From assembly GCA_023935145.1 (NCBI GenBank), contig CM043699.1, positions 143,459,536-143,523,535 on the forward strand: a DNA stretch of 64,000 bases, written 5' to 3'. The stretch is from Bretschneidera sinensis (taxonomy: Eukaryota; Streptophyta; Magnoliopsida; Brassicales; Akaniaceae). The position numbers and the translations under genes are program-made. Position 1 is the first letter of the stretch, and each line of letters starts with the position of its first letter. Positions 8,794 to 21,748 of the stretch are shown in pieces. A model generated the notes under the pieces. It made no database searches, had not been told where the DNA came from, and saw nothing but the letters and a program-made list of their open reading frames with translations.

Positions 8794-10539
8794 TTAACAC
8801 TACGTATTGGGTTAAAGCTTATATGTAGTATGGGAAGTATGGGAAAATTATTTGTTCAAATTGTTACACGGTTAACTAAACTTACACATCCAATTAGAGG
8901 AACAAATATTTAGCACAATGGTAATAACAATAATCATGGTCCAACAAAGTGCATTGTGGTTGAATATTTATGTTTACAAAGTTGATGATGAGCACATATA
9001 CGTGCAATTATAATGTTATTTAAGAGATAATTTAAATTATCAAAACTTATATTTATTTTTGATAATGATAATAAGGTAATAAATATTTACTTCAATTTGA
9101 AGGAAACAAATATTCAGACATGTGAGAATTCACCAAACTATTATATATAAATTTTCATAATATTTGTATAAGCATCACGAATAGTCTACATCGCTTGTCC
9201 ACTGGTTAACTTAGCATTCTTCAATAATGGAATGGGTATCCTGTCACGGAGTCATTAAATATAATTTTGTTTGATTGCTACATAGTCTTAACTCTTATCA
9301 TGTGATCTTTTTTATCCGTAACGAGAGTAGTATTTTTCTTTTGGTACATTGGTAAAGAGAGAGGGTTGAACAAGAATTTTTTCATTAAACCAAAAAGATC
9401 GAGTTTATCTATAATAATTTTTTAAAAGTAAGTATGTTCTCGTGTATTGTATATGTTTGCCAAAAAAATTTCTCACACAAAAGCTAAAGCTAACGGTAAT
9501 TTTATCTATTAAAACGATAAGCTATCGAAATTCACGAGGATGTGGAGACAATGATTGATTAGGTTTATCTTTATCGAAATCATAGGTAAAGATCCATATT
9601 AAGCGGTTTAAGACTTTTAGCATTGTGTTCTATCCTCTAAATTGTCTATTTTCTTCAATGTTTGTTCGTTGAATTTTCTGTGTGGTACTCATTGGTGTGC
9701 TCTGTTTTAAAGTACAGTATAGATTTTGCATGTTCCCGGGCAGTGAGATTTTTTTTTACCTAAAATGGCATCTACAAGGATACAACTGATGTTTGTTGTC
9801 TAGTTTCCAGATTTCCAGTGGAAATAAGGGATACTATTGGAATGGTGGGTAGGGTAGGATAAGGTGTGAGTGAGACTCTTACCTTGTTCTATCTTTTGTT
9901 TGGTGCAAAATTGTGCAATGAATGAGGTAGTGTTTGCTCCCTGTACATTGAGTAAGCACTAATCACTTTATGGCGGGGGTATAAGGCTGGCGGGTGTATA
10001 AGGCTTACTCAACAAAATTACTTCTCTATCCTTTTTCTATTCATCATCTCAATCATCCCCAATTCATCCAAACCCCGAATCATCATCGTCTTCACCAGAT
10101 GAGGGAACAAATCATTTTCTTTTATTATTGGAACAGATCAAGCCACAAATCACAATAATCATTTATTTCAATAAATCTAGTTTTACAAATCAAGAACAAT
10201 TTTATAAAAAAAAAATCACTGCAAAGAAAACCCCATAAAGAGACAACGGTTATTGCGGCTGATTTTACCACACGAAATGACATGAGAAAATGCTAGCAAT
10301 ACAATTTAACGAGCACATACATATGGTTATAAGATTAAAAATAATTTTATTTTTTTAATTATGTTAATCTCATTATTTAATTTTATCTGAAAAGTAGATC
10401 AACACGCGTTACGTTGGTGTTGAGATGCTAAATTTATATAACCCGATAGAAAAGCAAATAAAAAAAAAAGAATTGACATTTTCCCCATGGTAACATAAGA
10501 AATTATATTAAAACTTAGAAGAAAGAGAAATTTAAATAT
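8794..10539. other. Non-coding AT-rich spacer
   Basis: No supported gene. Frames are short and stop-rich on both strands, and I see no conserved domain. Confidence 0.5.
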
Positions 10540-11165
10540 TTGTTCGTAACTGTTGTTGCCAATATATGGGCGTACTCATGAATCATGGTGTTATTGATGG
10601 AGACAATTGTTATTGGTGTCCAAGTGGGAGAAATTAAACAATGAACTTTCGGTGGAGTGGAGACATGGACAAGATAAAAAGAGACCAGTAGTTGCCAATT
10701 TGGACTTTGCTAGCAGTTGCCAAATTGGCCTTTGCTAGCAGTTGTCAAATTGGACTTTGCCAGCCGCCATTTCTTTTTATCTTGTTTTGTGTTCACACTC
10801 GTGTTCACACTCAATCTTGTTTTATACTCATGTTCACACTCAAGCTTGTTTTATGTTCACACTCAAGCTTGGTTTGTGTTCACACTCAATGCTGAGCCTA
10901 TAAATAGGCATTGAAACTTTGGTTTCAATATCAACATCTTAACACACAGAAGAAGTTAGTGTGAGAGACAAAGTGTCTTGTAAAATCCAAGTGAGAGGCT
11001 TTTGTAACAGAGCACTGCTTTAGTTTTCTCTGGGGCTTTTGCCAAATACTAAAATATTCTGGGTGTTGATCCGAGGAATAGGCTCATTGCCGAACCTCGT
11101 TAAATCTCTGTGTTGTTTCTTTGTGTGCGTGTTATTCGAATTCTTGCTATTTCCTTAATATATGA
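10540..11165 (+). mobile_element. Solo copia-type LTR (approximate borders)
   Basis: The layout is that of an LTR: two short repeat arrays upstream, a TATA box (TATAAATA at 10899-10906), a leader with LTR-like text (AGTGAGAGGC, TGTTGATCCGAGGAATAGG), and a U5-like T-rich end. The upstream repeats are three 25-bp units at 10691-10765 and five copies of GTTCACACTC between 10791 and 10887. There is no internal coding region on either side. The exact TG/CA ends and target duplication could not be fixed. Confidence 0.55.
10691..10765 (+). repeat. Three tandem 25-bp repeats
   Basis: Units at 10691, 10716 and 10741 read GTTGCCAAATTGGACTTTGC plus TAGCA, with one to three changes each. They are followed by the GTTCACACTC copies, and both arrays precede the TATA box of the putative LTR. 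Confidence 0.9.
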
Positions 11166-12299
11166 AACCCTTTTAAGCTTACAATAAATTAAGAATTTCT
11201 AATATTATTTACAATAAAAATATATACATTTACACTAGATAAGCAGTTGGGATGAGTCATAAGCACGATGACGTTCTATTTTTATTCTCTTTGTCACCAT
11301 TGAATAGGCTGCAAAACTGCTATTGCTTCCACTTTAAGAGCCGAAGAAGCCTTAGTTGATAAATCTCTCCGATAAATACAGTGATTGTCAACACAGATTG
11401 CAAAACCCACTTTTGTTCATTCATTCCCTTTTCTATATAACATAGAGAAGTTTCATCTTCTCTCTCCCAATGTCTAAGGTTGTACTCTCTGCATTTATGA
11501 CAGAAATAGAATGAAAATGTGCACATTTATAAACATCAGAATTTGTAGGTGGAGAATTATTCCACTCCTGTAGAATTCCTTCAGCCATTGCTACCATGAT
11601 GTGAACTGATGAACATCTCAGAAAATAAGATCATTTAAGACAAAATTGAATATTCTATTATAAAAAATTCGATTCAAATCCTCTTTTTAGTTTTACGCTT
11701 TGGAATGCTTATCCAATTTATGAAATACTGTCAAATAAAAGATTGCATAGGTCTCATACTTGTGACACGAATATCCAATAAAACAGATGCCCTGTTTGCC
11801 ATCAAACTTAAACTCTAGTTAATCTAATTTGGTATAACAATTAGGCATGGAAACAATTATAATCAGTAATGAAGGTTCAGGATGGGTGTTGTGACTCTTG
11901 CCGGAGAAGGTTACAGGCATGAGTCATGATATGGTGTGACAACTATAGAATATACCAACAGCCCACACTTGGACACACTAGAACATATTCACAATTTTGA
12001 ACCTATGAACAATGGGTTGATAGAGCTATTTTCCTAATGTCACTCATTAGGAAAAAACAGCATCTATCTCACTCTTAAAAGAGTGTAGCCACCGAATTAC
12101 CTCTATTATGCATGCATACGATTTCTACAAAAATTTGGTGGGTGTTGAATCCAACAAATAATAAAATTTTCACTCTCGAAAAATACAAATTGTAACAGTA
12201 ATGAGCAAAGTCGTATCCGCAGGGATTGAGTAGATTTATTTTAATGAAAATTAAAGCAAAGAAAAATGGGGGTTTGAAATTTCAAAGTGAAATAAAAGA
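11166..12299. other. Non-coding spacer
   Basis: No supported gene. The stretch at 12120-12240 (including GTATCCGCAGGGATTG) resembles text seen in plant retroelement LTRs, but I could not delimit an element. Confidence 0.4.
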
Positions 12300-12789
12300 G
12301 AAAGCAATTATAATCAAAGAAAACAGCAGCTAAGTGGGCTACTACCAACCTTTTGAGGTCAAAGAAAACAGCAGGGAAGTGGGTGGCACCTACCCACCAG
12401 TACATTTCATTTTGCCTATAAATACTCATGGCTCTCATTTTGTATAGCCATCACAAAATCAAGAGAAGTGTATTAGAGAGAGTGTGAGAGTTACTACTTA
12501 GAGAGAAAAATTTGTTCCTTCTTTGTAAGTAATATTTTTCCGATTTTGTGAGAAAGTTGTTTCTCCTATTACAATAGAAATTAGACAATTGTTATTTCAT
12601 TGTAATCAGAGAGAAGGTATAGTAATCCATATTTTACAATAGTGAAATCCTCCTACACTTGCCCGTGGTTTTTTACCCCAATTTGTTCGGGGTTTTTCCA
12701 CGTAAAATATTTGTGTCTTGTTTATCTTCATTTTTCTTATTTCGCTTTAGTTGTGTGTTAGCTTCGACCCGGTAATCTTTTTTCTAACA
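12300..12789 (+). mobile_element. Copia-type LTR, probably solo (left border uncertain)
   Basis: A plus-strand TATA box (CCTATAAATACTC near 12415) is followed by an AGAGAGAGTGTGAGAG leader and a U5-like end, TTAGCTTCGACCCGG then TCTAACA, finishing with CA at 12788-12789. Two imperfect 45-bp tandem repeats (12314 and 12359) lie upstream of the TATA box. The sequence to the right is a copia pol relic in the opposite orientation, so the LTR is not that relic's own 5' LTR. Confidence 0.55.
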
Positions 12790-13075
12790 AGTTTGATGGT
12801 AACCTTTAGGTATCTCAAAATTCTTTTAACAGCTTGTCAATGTGGTGGTCCTGGATTGGCTTGAAATCGATTTGCTAAACATGAGACTCTCTAGCATATA
12901 GAACTAAACTCATTTCTTGTTTTTCTATCTCATTTGTTGCATACATGATTTTACTTAAACAAGTTCCTTTTGGTACTAGCCCGCCATATACCAAACCCAA
13001 ACACTCATAATCCCCAAAAAAATCCAACAGATCTTGCAAAAAATTTATGGAAGACAAAAACAACCTAACAAAAAA
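12790..13075 (-). pseudogene. Ty1/copia reverse-transcriptase relic
   Basis: On the minus strand, one frame reads KGTCLSK followed by IMYATNEIEKQEM. Another frame reads RFQANPGPPH and then KRILRYLKVTIKL. These match, in order, the end of the copia reverse transcriptase and the connection to RNase H, where the canonical form is KRILRYLKGT. At least one frameshift separates them. The relic stops exactly at the LTR border at 12789. Confidence 0.7.
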
Positions 13076-15805
13076 TGTACCTTTTCAGTATATCTACGAA
13101 CACCACAGCCGCTATAATATTCGCTTCCTTAAGCATGTTATATTAAATTTAACATTTGAAATCCCAAAACTCTAAAGCCATGATTCCAAGAACTGACTAA
13201 AGTACCATCGCAAAATAGACCCAATTGTACAAGGATTAATAATACTTCCTTGGTGAAGTCTCCATTTACCCACACTACATATCGACCATGTACCTTGACA
13301 GAAATCTAAGAGAGACCAATCCACCTGTCGTTTTCCATGAAATTCAAAACCAAAACGTTGAAAAATGAAGATTAGATGATACGGTTGACCTTTGATCAGT
13401 TAATATAGAGTTAGGAGAGATACATGGGTAAGCACGTGGAGGATTATATTGGTTTTTTGCAATTTACATTTTTCTTTTTGAAGATCACATCAGTAACACT
13501 TTGATCTCCGGGTTTAAAAGTTAATGACACCAAAAAATACTCTTGCTTTATAATAGTAAGTATAGATAAAAGAAAAATTATAATTAAAATAAATACATAG
13601 TTTCTTATACTTGGGTATGAAATATACAATAATAACAACAAAAAATGTGAAAAAAAAATATCTGAAATGTGTGTGTATATATATAATTTAAAACTTTCGT
13701 GCATGATTGTCAATATTTAAGTGGCAGATAAATAATTTATTGAATATTAAAATAACGTATCCATGAAATTATTTAATTAATATGATATGTGAATACCAAT
13801 AAAAAAAATGTAGCCAAGCATGAGTAAAAATTAATCAATGGCCAAGCATGGGTAAAAATTTAGAGTAGATTTAAAAAAAAAACGGATTGGCCTTGGGAAA
13901 TAAAAAAAAATAAGTCGATCTTGTCCAACTCGCTTAAATATATTGCATTTAATTATTTATTTATATTTCTTATAATGTGTAATGTTAGTATTATGATCTT
14001 GATATATTTAATGCTATAAAAATATAAGGAAATGCAATAACTTAAGTAAGAATTTTTTTAATTCATTGAGTGTAATATTGTCTTTTAGGCCAAGGGAAGA
14101 AATGAGAAATTCAAGTTTGATGAGTGGGTCTAGGCTTGACCTAACTTATTAGGGTTAAGTTTGGACAAAATGCGAGGCTCAAATTTCTAAGTTGTATAGA
14201 GTCTTATAGTAAACATTTTTGCCCAACCCTATATGTACTAAGCATTTTTACCATTACAATCTTAATTTTAAAACAATTCTAATTTATTGCTATAGGGATA
14301 AATTGTAATATGATGTGTGTGTATATACATATAATTGCTATGGTTCAATTAAGTAGTTAACGGACATATTTAAAAATCAATAATCATAACCATAACTATA
14401 AAAAAAAAAAAAAAGTCAAATATCTTAACCATTTTTTTGTAACCAAGATTTTTTGTTTGGTTATAGAATAGTTCATGCCCGATTATGACTATTGGTTATT
14501 TTTCCCGGTCCTACTAGTAATTTGACTCGAAATTTGTCAAAAATGTGCCTTTTTTGCTTAAATCTCGATTTTTAAATTTAAATGACTCGCAAACGCGACC
14601 CAACAAAATATGGAACTCAGAAGAAAAAACCTAACCAAGGTAAGAAGATTGAACTACTTCCTTAGCCTGAAACAGCCATAGGAGGTGGGAGGCATCCATT
14701 TGTTATAGGAAAAAAATCTCTCCTCCAAGCAAAAAGCGACAAGTGACACCTAATATAGTAAATGAAAATTTCTTGTCTAATGGAAAAGGGATAATCCAAA
14801 GGACAAAAAGATAAATTCTTATAAAAACCTAATTAAAAGAGAATTTCTAATCAAATCAAAATTGGAAGTACTACTCAAACCTAAGGAAATTACAAATTTT
14901 AAGAGATCTACTTCCATAAGAATCAAGACTCATCTACAATAGAAAATGGGTGAGATTCAATGATTATGTATCTCACTCGTCCCTAAATTTCTTGAAAAAA
15001 TCTATTTAACTTCTGTATCGAAGAGTCCATCTTTCGAACAAGTTTACGTGTGATCGTCCTAAATACATTTATTGAAATTTTATCAAATATAAACGAATCA
15101 ATCAATTTTTAGACGAGAGTTTTGGATTAGATGTCGATTCCAATTTGTTATATCATAAATTGTTGATTGGATTCGTAAACCAATGAATAGGATGGCTAAC
15201 ACTTTGGTCAAAAAGGGTAGCATAGGTTTTCTTCCATTCCCACAAAAAAAAAAAACAATGAATCGGAGATCAAACCGATCCGGTTCTTACAAAGTACTTG
15301 GAACTGTTTGGTTCTTGTTGAATCGTGTGAACCAGTTGAACCAATTGATTCTTTCATGTGCTTTTAATTGTCAATTTTAACAAATTTTCAACGTCTTATC
15401 TTGAATAATTTAAAGGTATCTTTGTCATTTCTACAAAATCCCATATTTCTCGTTTCAAATTTCAGATTCTACTAGATATTTGTGAAGTTTGTTACCTATT
15501 ACTCCATAAGAAAATCGTGATACGTTTAAGGTCACATTTTAAGTAGCTATTTAGAAAAGAAAATAAAAGGAAAGAATTAACTCGGGAACAGAACAGATTT
15601 CATAATGCTAGAGAGCAGAGAATATAGAACTAACTTGGGAGTCACGTATAAAGCACCATTCCAGTTCTCAAAAAGACCTGAGCAATTATTTAAAAATAAA
15701 AACTCCATGGGTTTGAGCTAATACAAAATTTCAAAGAACAAAACGAGAACTACATTTATCAAAGAAAACCTATGCTGTATAACCAATTTTATAATATGTT
15801 ACAAT
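13076..15805. other. Non-coding AT-rich spacer
   Basis: No gene is supported. Short direct repeats occur, for example GCCAAGCATG near 13813 and 13841. Frames here are short and lack domain signals. Confidence 0.5.
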
Positions 15806-17272
15806 TCAACCAGTGAGGGATGATGGGTCGCTCCTCTTGTTTGAAGAATGATGCTGTTGATTGTGAAGATCAAGCAACTCAAGCTCTTTCTGTCGCATAA
15901 TGAGCACCATTCTCTCATTCTCAAGCCGCCTTCGCTCATTCTCCAGCTTTGCTCTCTCCATTTCCCTCTCTTTCTTGCTGCTAAATTTCACCCACTTTAG
16001 CCTTTGCTTCTCTAGCTCAAATGCTTGGTATTGGTAGCTCACTTGCTGATCCTCCAATTGCATTAACCTCCTCTTCATCCATTGCTTCTTCTCCCAAGCG
16101 CACTTTGCCCCATCTTGGATCACACTAATCACCTCAGAGCTCAATTGCTGCATCAAAGGTGACAAAGACGTTGAAAAAAATCCCTTTCTGGGCCTTTTAT
16201 TGGGAGACTTATCATCGTTGTCGTGATCATCTTCATGCCCATGACCATTTTGACCCCTTGAATTGCCTTCTTCTTCATCCTCAACGTCATCATCATCTTC
16301 ATCAGAATTATCATCCTCGTCATCATCCTCTTCTTCACTTCCCATTCTAGCCGTTTTTGATCCCTCTGCTTCGCTTCTCATTGAATGAATTGCAATTTGG
16401 GCATTATCCGATGAGTGAGAGCAACGTTTTTGTTGTTGGTGCTGATGAGCTTGCTGGTGTTGGATCTGATGTGGCTCACTCGCTGCCTCTGGTGAGTGAT
16501 TGGCACCACTAGCCCCAGCAGTGGCACCATGGCCACAACTATTATGGTAAGCACACATTTCCCTGAAAAACAGATGCTTAGAATTGAGCAATTTCTTAAC
16601 TTCCTCCTTCATTTTTGGCGACAAATCCATTGTATCAAGCAAGCTTTGATTCTCCACAACCCGGCAAGCGGTTCCCTTGCCAAGTATGTCGTTAACCCTT
16701 TTATACCTCTTGTTCAAGTCATTGAATTTGTCCTCACATTGCTGTGGTGAAACATAAAACCCCTTCTCCATCATAGCCATTGAAACCGATTTCCATTTCC
16801 CTTTCTTCTGCAGCAACCCACTAGCCTTCTTCTTGCCTGTGGGATCATTTACTTCGGATCCAACTTCATCTCCAATATAGTATACTGCCATAATTAAGAG
16901 CCTAACCATGCTATCAGTCCATTTCATCCTCTGCCATGGGGAGATTTTTCTCTTGCCATCTCCATTACTGTCATCAGGATTGAACCCAGGCTCATCTTCA
17001 TCACTAAGTGGTGAAGGTTGTTTAGGTTTTGGGGCATATGGGTATCCTTGTTTGATGGATTGCTGGGTTTGTGAGTGGTGATCAGTGTCATGGTGAGCAT
17101 AGGCAACCATTTGGGGTTGGTGCAAGTGGTGAGGGTTTGGGGGGGTTTGAGGGTTTTGGGGGTTTTGAGGGGTTGGAGGGTTTTGCTGTTGTGGGTGGAG
17201 AGGCATTTCTAGGCCTAACATTCCTGAACCAATACCAGAAAACATTCCACCAGCCAAACCATTGGATTCCAT
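15806..17272 (-). CDS. Trihelix transcription factor, GT-gamma-like (HRA1-related clade)
   Basis: This intronless 488-residue gene starts at MESNGLAGG. The N-terminus is rich in Pro, Gln, Asn and His (residues 25-75). A trihelix DNA-binding domain spans about 113-215 with helix-anchoring Trp118 and Trp160, and Phe183 at the third position (QCEDKFNDLNKRYKRV). A long acidic tract lies at about 310-338, a basic KRPRKG patch follows, and a C-terminal charged coiled coil at about 395-470 (MERAKLENERRRLENER) probably mediates dimerisation. It should act in the nucleus as a GT-element-binding regulator. Arabidopsis relatives of this architecture include the hypoxia attenuator HRA1, but orthology is not shown. 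The insertion between helices 1 and 2 (GDEVGSEVNDPTGKK) is a feature of this clade. No coding neighbour lies within 8 kb. Confidence 0.88.
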   Translation of the reverse strand: MESNGLAGGMFSGIGSGMLGLEMPLHPQQQNPPTPQNPQNPQTPPNPHHLHQPQMVAYAHHDTDHHSQTQQSIKQGYPYAPKPKQPSPLSDEDEPGFNPDDSNGDGKRKISPWQRMKWTDSMVRLLIMAVYYIGDEVGSEVNDPTGKKKASGLLQKKGKWKSVSMAMMEKGFYVSPQQCEDKFNDLNKRYKRVNDILGKGTACRVVENQSLLDTMDLSPKMKEEVKKLLNSKHLFFREMCAYHNSCGHGATAGASGANHSPEAASEPHQIQHQQAHQHQQQKRCSHSSDNAQIAIHSMRSEAEGSKTARMGSEEEDDDEDDNSDEDDDDVEDEEEGNSRGQNGHGHEDDHDNDDKSPNKRPRKGFFSTSLSPLMQQLSSEVISVIQDGAKCAWEKKQWMKRRLMQLEDQQVSYQYQAFELEKQRLKWVKFSSKKEREMERAKLENERRRLENERMVLIMRQKELELLDLHNQQHHSSNKRSDPSSLTG

Positions 17273-17276
17273 AAAC

Positions 17277-17412
17277 CTAAAACTGGACTATAATTAGAGA
17301 TCCCAAATACCCAGTTAAGAATAATGTCATTGGCTACTATTCTACACTTTCTATGTTTAGCAAAGACTGTTAATTGAGATAAAACAAAGAGACCTTGAGA
17401 AAATTTTGTTAC
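17277..17412 (-). other. Candidate 5'-UTR intron of the trihelix gene
   Basis: On the minus strand, a good donor (CTGTAG then GTAACA, at 17412) and an acceptor (CCAGTTTTAG ending 17277) lie just upstream of the ATG. A 136-base leader intron is plausible, but there is no reading frame to confirm it. Confidence 0.3.
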
Positions 17413-20400
17413 CTACAGTTTGCGGTCTTTCAATGGGACTAAAATAACTCGAGTTCTAAAGAACATTTGAAGAAGCTAGAGATAAAGTAGCATACCCAGT
17501 AAGTGAAATGATTCCCAAGAAAACGCACTAGGAAGGATAATTGCAAAAGGCGCCAAGCAATTGAGGATTAAATTTGAGCTGTAACATCACCAAGTTCTGC
17601 AGCGTCTCCTTCTTCAATACCCAGAAAAAAGGCAGAGCTCCGTATAGATTTATACGCCACAACAATTGCCGAGACAGAGAGAGATGAGATTGCAGGGTGG
17701 GTTAGGTTTAGTGATAAGGACAGAGTATTTACAGAGAGCGTAGCAACCGGTTTTAAGTTTAGATGGATTTTCTTTGTGCTGACAGAAAACTGCCCATGGT
17801 TTGGCATAACCCACAGGTTTTTGGAAAGCTGTGGAGTAACATTTTTAAAATTCTAAAGAAAATGTACATTTATGCAATTAAAAAAACAAAATGGAAGAAT
17901 TCTTGAAATGGATTCTGTTCAAATACATTCGTTTTTGTTTTTAAGACACTGATTTGAAACAGAAAAATTGTTTTCGCTCGTGTGTTATTAAATAGATATT
18001 GAACAGTTTATAATTTTATGATGGTTTTATTTTACTTTTTTATCAGTTTATATGTATACTATTTATGCAGTTAAAAAATTAATTTTTTAATTACAAATTA
18101 AAAAGTAATTATAATTTAGTAAATATAATTTCATAAGGTTTATAAATATTTAAACATTATTTTTTATAATTTTAAATTAATAAAATAGTTAAAATAAAAA
18201 TTACTAACATAGTCTGTATACTACTACTAATTAAGTTCCCTCTCTAATCTGGCATCTTTTGACTTTTTTGAATATTTTGATTTAATTGTTATTTTTCAAG
18301 GCTTAAGATATTTGTCATGCCACTTTAAAATTAAATTTATAATTATATTTTTCATTTTATTTTATATATATATATATATATATTCAAGTATTACTTTATT
18401 ATATATATTCAAATATTATTGAGTTTGACTATCTTAAAATAATATGACATATTATATGTACGAAAAAATGTCTACAATCTCATTGATTTTCGAATAAATG
18501 AGTGTAAAACTCGTTTTTGTAACAAAATAAAAATTTAATTAATATTTTAAAAAAAACTACTTATAATATTAATTATATATATAAATATTATTAATAAAAT
18601 TTTTTAAAATTATCAATTAAATTTTTTTTATATCCATTAAAATAAAAAAAAAAATCTCAGATAATCTAACATGGTGAATGATTCATGCTACACGTGCAGT
18701 GTTGTTGTGTGATGGGAAAGCCACTAGATGATTGAGGATCAGTAAAACGTGCCATACGTGTTTGTTCTGGTGTGGACACGAAGTTGACCTACTGCTTGTG
18801 TGGTGAGATTTCGTCGATCACAATCATGGCGTCATCTGATAGATTTAGCTAGGTTGGTGCCTAACAAGAGTCCCACAGATGGATGAGATGGCCTACTTAT
18901 TCATAACGTAGGGACCCACATTTAGAAGATTTGAAAAAGAAAGGTATCTTTTTTAAAGCTTTCCTTATTTGTTTATCTTGGTACTTCAAAAACTTTTTTT
19001 TTTTTTTTTTTTTGTTAAAGCCACACCTAAAGTCCAAAACAATGTTATTTTTTCTTAAAAATTCTTATTTGAATTTGATGTAAAATATTATTTTTATTTT
19101 GCATTAAGTTAGTTTTGCATTATATGTGTCTCATGCACTTCTACAAGTTGTTGATCCGATGTAAGAATGCAAGTTTCTAAAGAAAAATGTCTCTTTTGGG
19201 CTATAGTTGTATTGGGCCTAAAAGTTCCGAGATTGGAGAAAAGGATGGGCCTCCAGTGCATGGTCATCAGCTTGTAGGAGTTACTACAGAATCTAAAAAA
19301 TTGAGTAGTAATTTTAGTATTTAATTTTTTTATTTTAAATTTTTTTGGTACAATTACTATTTAAATTTCTTGTGATTATTAATAGATTTTTTTGGATTCA
19401 TGTAAAATCATGACTTTTTTCTTAGTACTTGATTGATTGATTGCAATGCATCTAAAATAAACGATTTTGATCTCAATTATCTCAACTAAACTACTTTATA
19501 TGCTATTTTACTTTATTTTTTGGCCATCTAAAGAGAATTAAGAAAAAAAATAAATATTATTTTCAAGATAATCCTTATCCACTTAGGGGATGTTTGGTTT
19601 TGGGTGTAAAAGTTGGATATGACTAAATTAGTCTCATATGAACAGTTAATTTTATGTTTGATTTGAGGGATTGACTAATCACATGTAATTAGGGTGGGAC
19701 AAAAACAATCATAATCTCATAGATTTTGTCTCACACCTTTTAGTACAGACCTAATCCTATCCTTGGGACTAATTTTCTGTTTTCATAGATCATTTTGCCC
19801 TTCCTCTTTCTTCTTCTTTCCCCTCATTTTCTTCTTCCTCTTATTTTCTAGCAAGTTTTCGATGAAAACCCAGTGAATTTCATACTTTTCTCTTATTCAT
19901 CTCCGTATTTTTTCTAGCAAAATTCAAGCGACACCTCCCACACCATCAACATAAGGAGGATTTCATTATCGAAACCTACCAAGTTTCGTCCAGATCCACC
20001 ACTGTTGTCGGAAAATCACTTAATCAAAATTTGACCGCACCATCTAGTTCGAAATTTCTCGATCTATTCGAATCTAGTGTTCATTTGTTGAGATTCCGTC
20101 GAAAACTATCAAACCACTATGACTTTCACTTTGATTTACTTTTTCGGTTATTTTTAAGCAAATCGCTATCATCATTGAACTCGTCTTGAACCGACGACTA
20201 CAACCTTTAAAAGAAAATGGAGAAACAAGAAAAAAGAAAAAAAAAACTCCATATGTAATGAAACAAAAGAGAAAGATCTTTTAATTTTTATATTTTTTAT
20301 TTCACTTTAATTTTAACCATAAAATCTATTAATAAAAATATAATTAAAATAATTTTACTTTAATCTTTCACACCAACCTAATTATTATTTTGTGTCACAC

Positions 20401-21748
20401 GTGAAACTTATGATTGATCAGTCAATAATAAATCTGTTTTCAATTCCTTCTTTTAGTATAAAGAACAAAAGTGGATATGTTAATGGCTGTCACGTCGTTT
20501 TCATTTTACTAGTTCACGACATGACATGGGGAGGGCTCAGGTTTCGCGTTGCGTTAGGCTTTCATTAGCGTCAAAACCCAACAGTATCCAAATCCTAATT
20601 AGGCATCAACTTGTGATCCCATTTAATTGATGGAATAAAAACAAGAAATAAAAAAAACAAAAATTGTGGACTCCATACACCTTTCTTGACACAAACCTTT
20701 TTTATTTTCTTAACCCATTTGATTATCGAGGAGAATCGATTTATAATTTATAAAATATTTTTTAAAAAATTTATGATAAAATAATTAAAAAAATTATTTA
20801 GTGTTTGATAAAACGACAACGAAACAGGTTTTTTTACATAAGTTTAGTTTATTAGGAATAAAAATTATTTTATAAACTATTTTTTTATAAAAATTGTAAA
20901 CTGCATAGTGCATATTAAAACAACAGTGAAAATAAAATCAAATTTTCAGAAATAATAATCATTTTATAAACTACATTTTAAGATATTTGACCTAATTTTT
21001 ATACATTAGAAACAAAAATAAACCATCACAAACCGCTTTAGCTCAAACGAGAATGGATCCAAAATTTTTCATTAGTTGGGAAAATTATTAAAACATGTTA
21101 GAAAATATTAAGACAAATTTACAAAACATATATTTGAAAATATTTCATGTAAGTACAAAATCTTTTTACAATTATTCTGCCGTGTTTTCATATTTTGAAA
21201 GAATTATAAAAAATATCATTTTCAACGCTACCTATTAAATATTTAACTTTCAAGTTTTAACCACAATTGTGCCTGCTTCGGAAGTATTTTTTAATATTGA
21301 CTTTTTTAAAGATATTTTTTCATAACAAATTTAAAATTATTAGTTAATTAATGAATATAATAAAAAAAAATAAGACAACATATAAAATAAATATAAAAAA
21401 TAACAGATTCTTTTAGTGATGGAAACTTTTCACTTTATTTAAATAAAAGTGTAAGCAAATTAAAATAATATCTCTGTTTCGTCTATCATTCCTACATTTC
21501 CTATCCTTTTATTTGGACTCCTTTTCCTTTTTGCAATCACTTTGTCTTGATATTTTCGTTCATCAATGGCATGTTTAGTAATAAGATGAAATAAAATTAA
21601 AATTATTTACTCGGTGATGACATAATAAAATTATTTGATTTTGAGTGTTGAATAAAAAAAAAAATTTCCTCTTTGTCTATCTTATTTTATTTTTTATTTT
21701 ATCTATCAAGCACACTCAATCTTAAGATTTTTAATGGGTAAAATTTTA
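17413..21748. other. Non-coding AT-rich region
   Basis: It holds the presumed promoter of the trihelix gene (upstream of 17413 on the minus strand), a (TA)n tract at about 18363-18382, and a long poly-T at about 18990-19012. At 19586 the text GGGGATGTTTGGTTTTGGGT resembles the terminus of miniature inverted-repeat elements, but no matching right end was found. No coding sequence is supported. Confidence 0.5.

Noticed and set aside
10692..10914. Two open frames with repeating CVHTQ-like text
   Set aside because: They are translations of the 25-bp and GTTCACACTC repeats of a putative LTR.
16153..17274. Several open frames overlapping the trihelix gene on both strands
   Set aside because: They are shadows of biased codons in acidic and His/Pro-rich tracts and have no domain signal.
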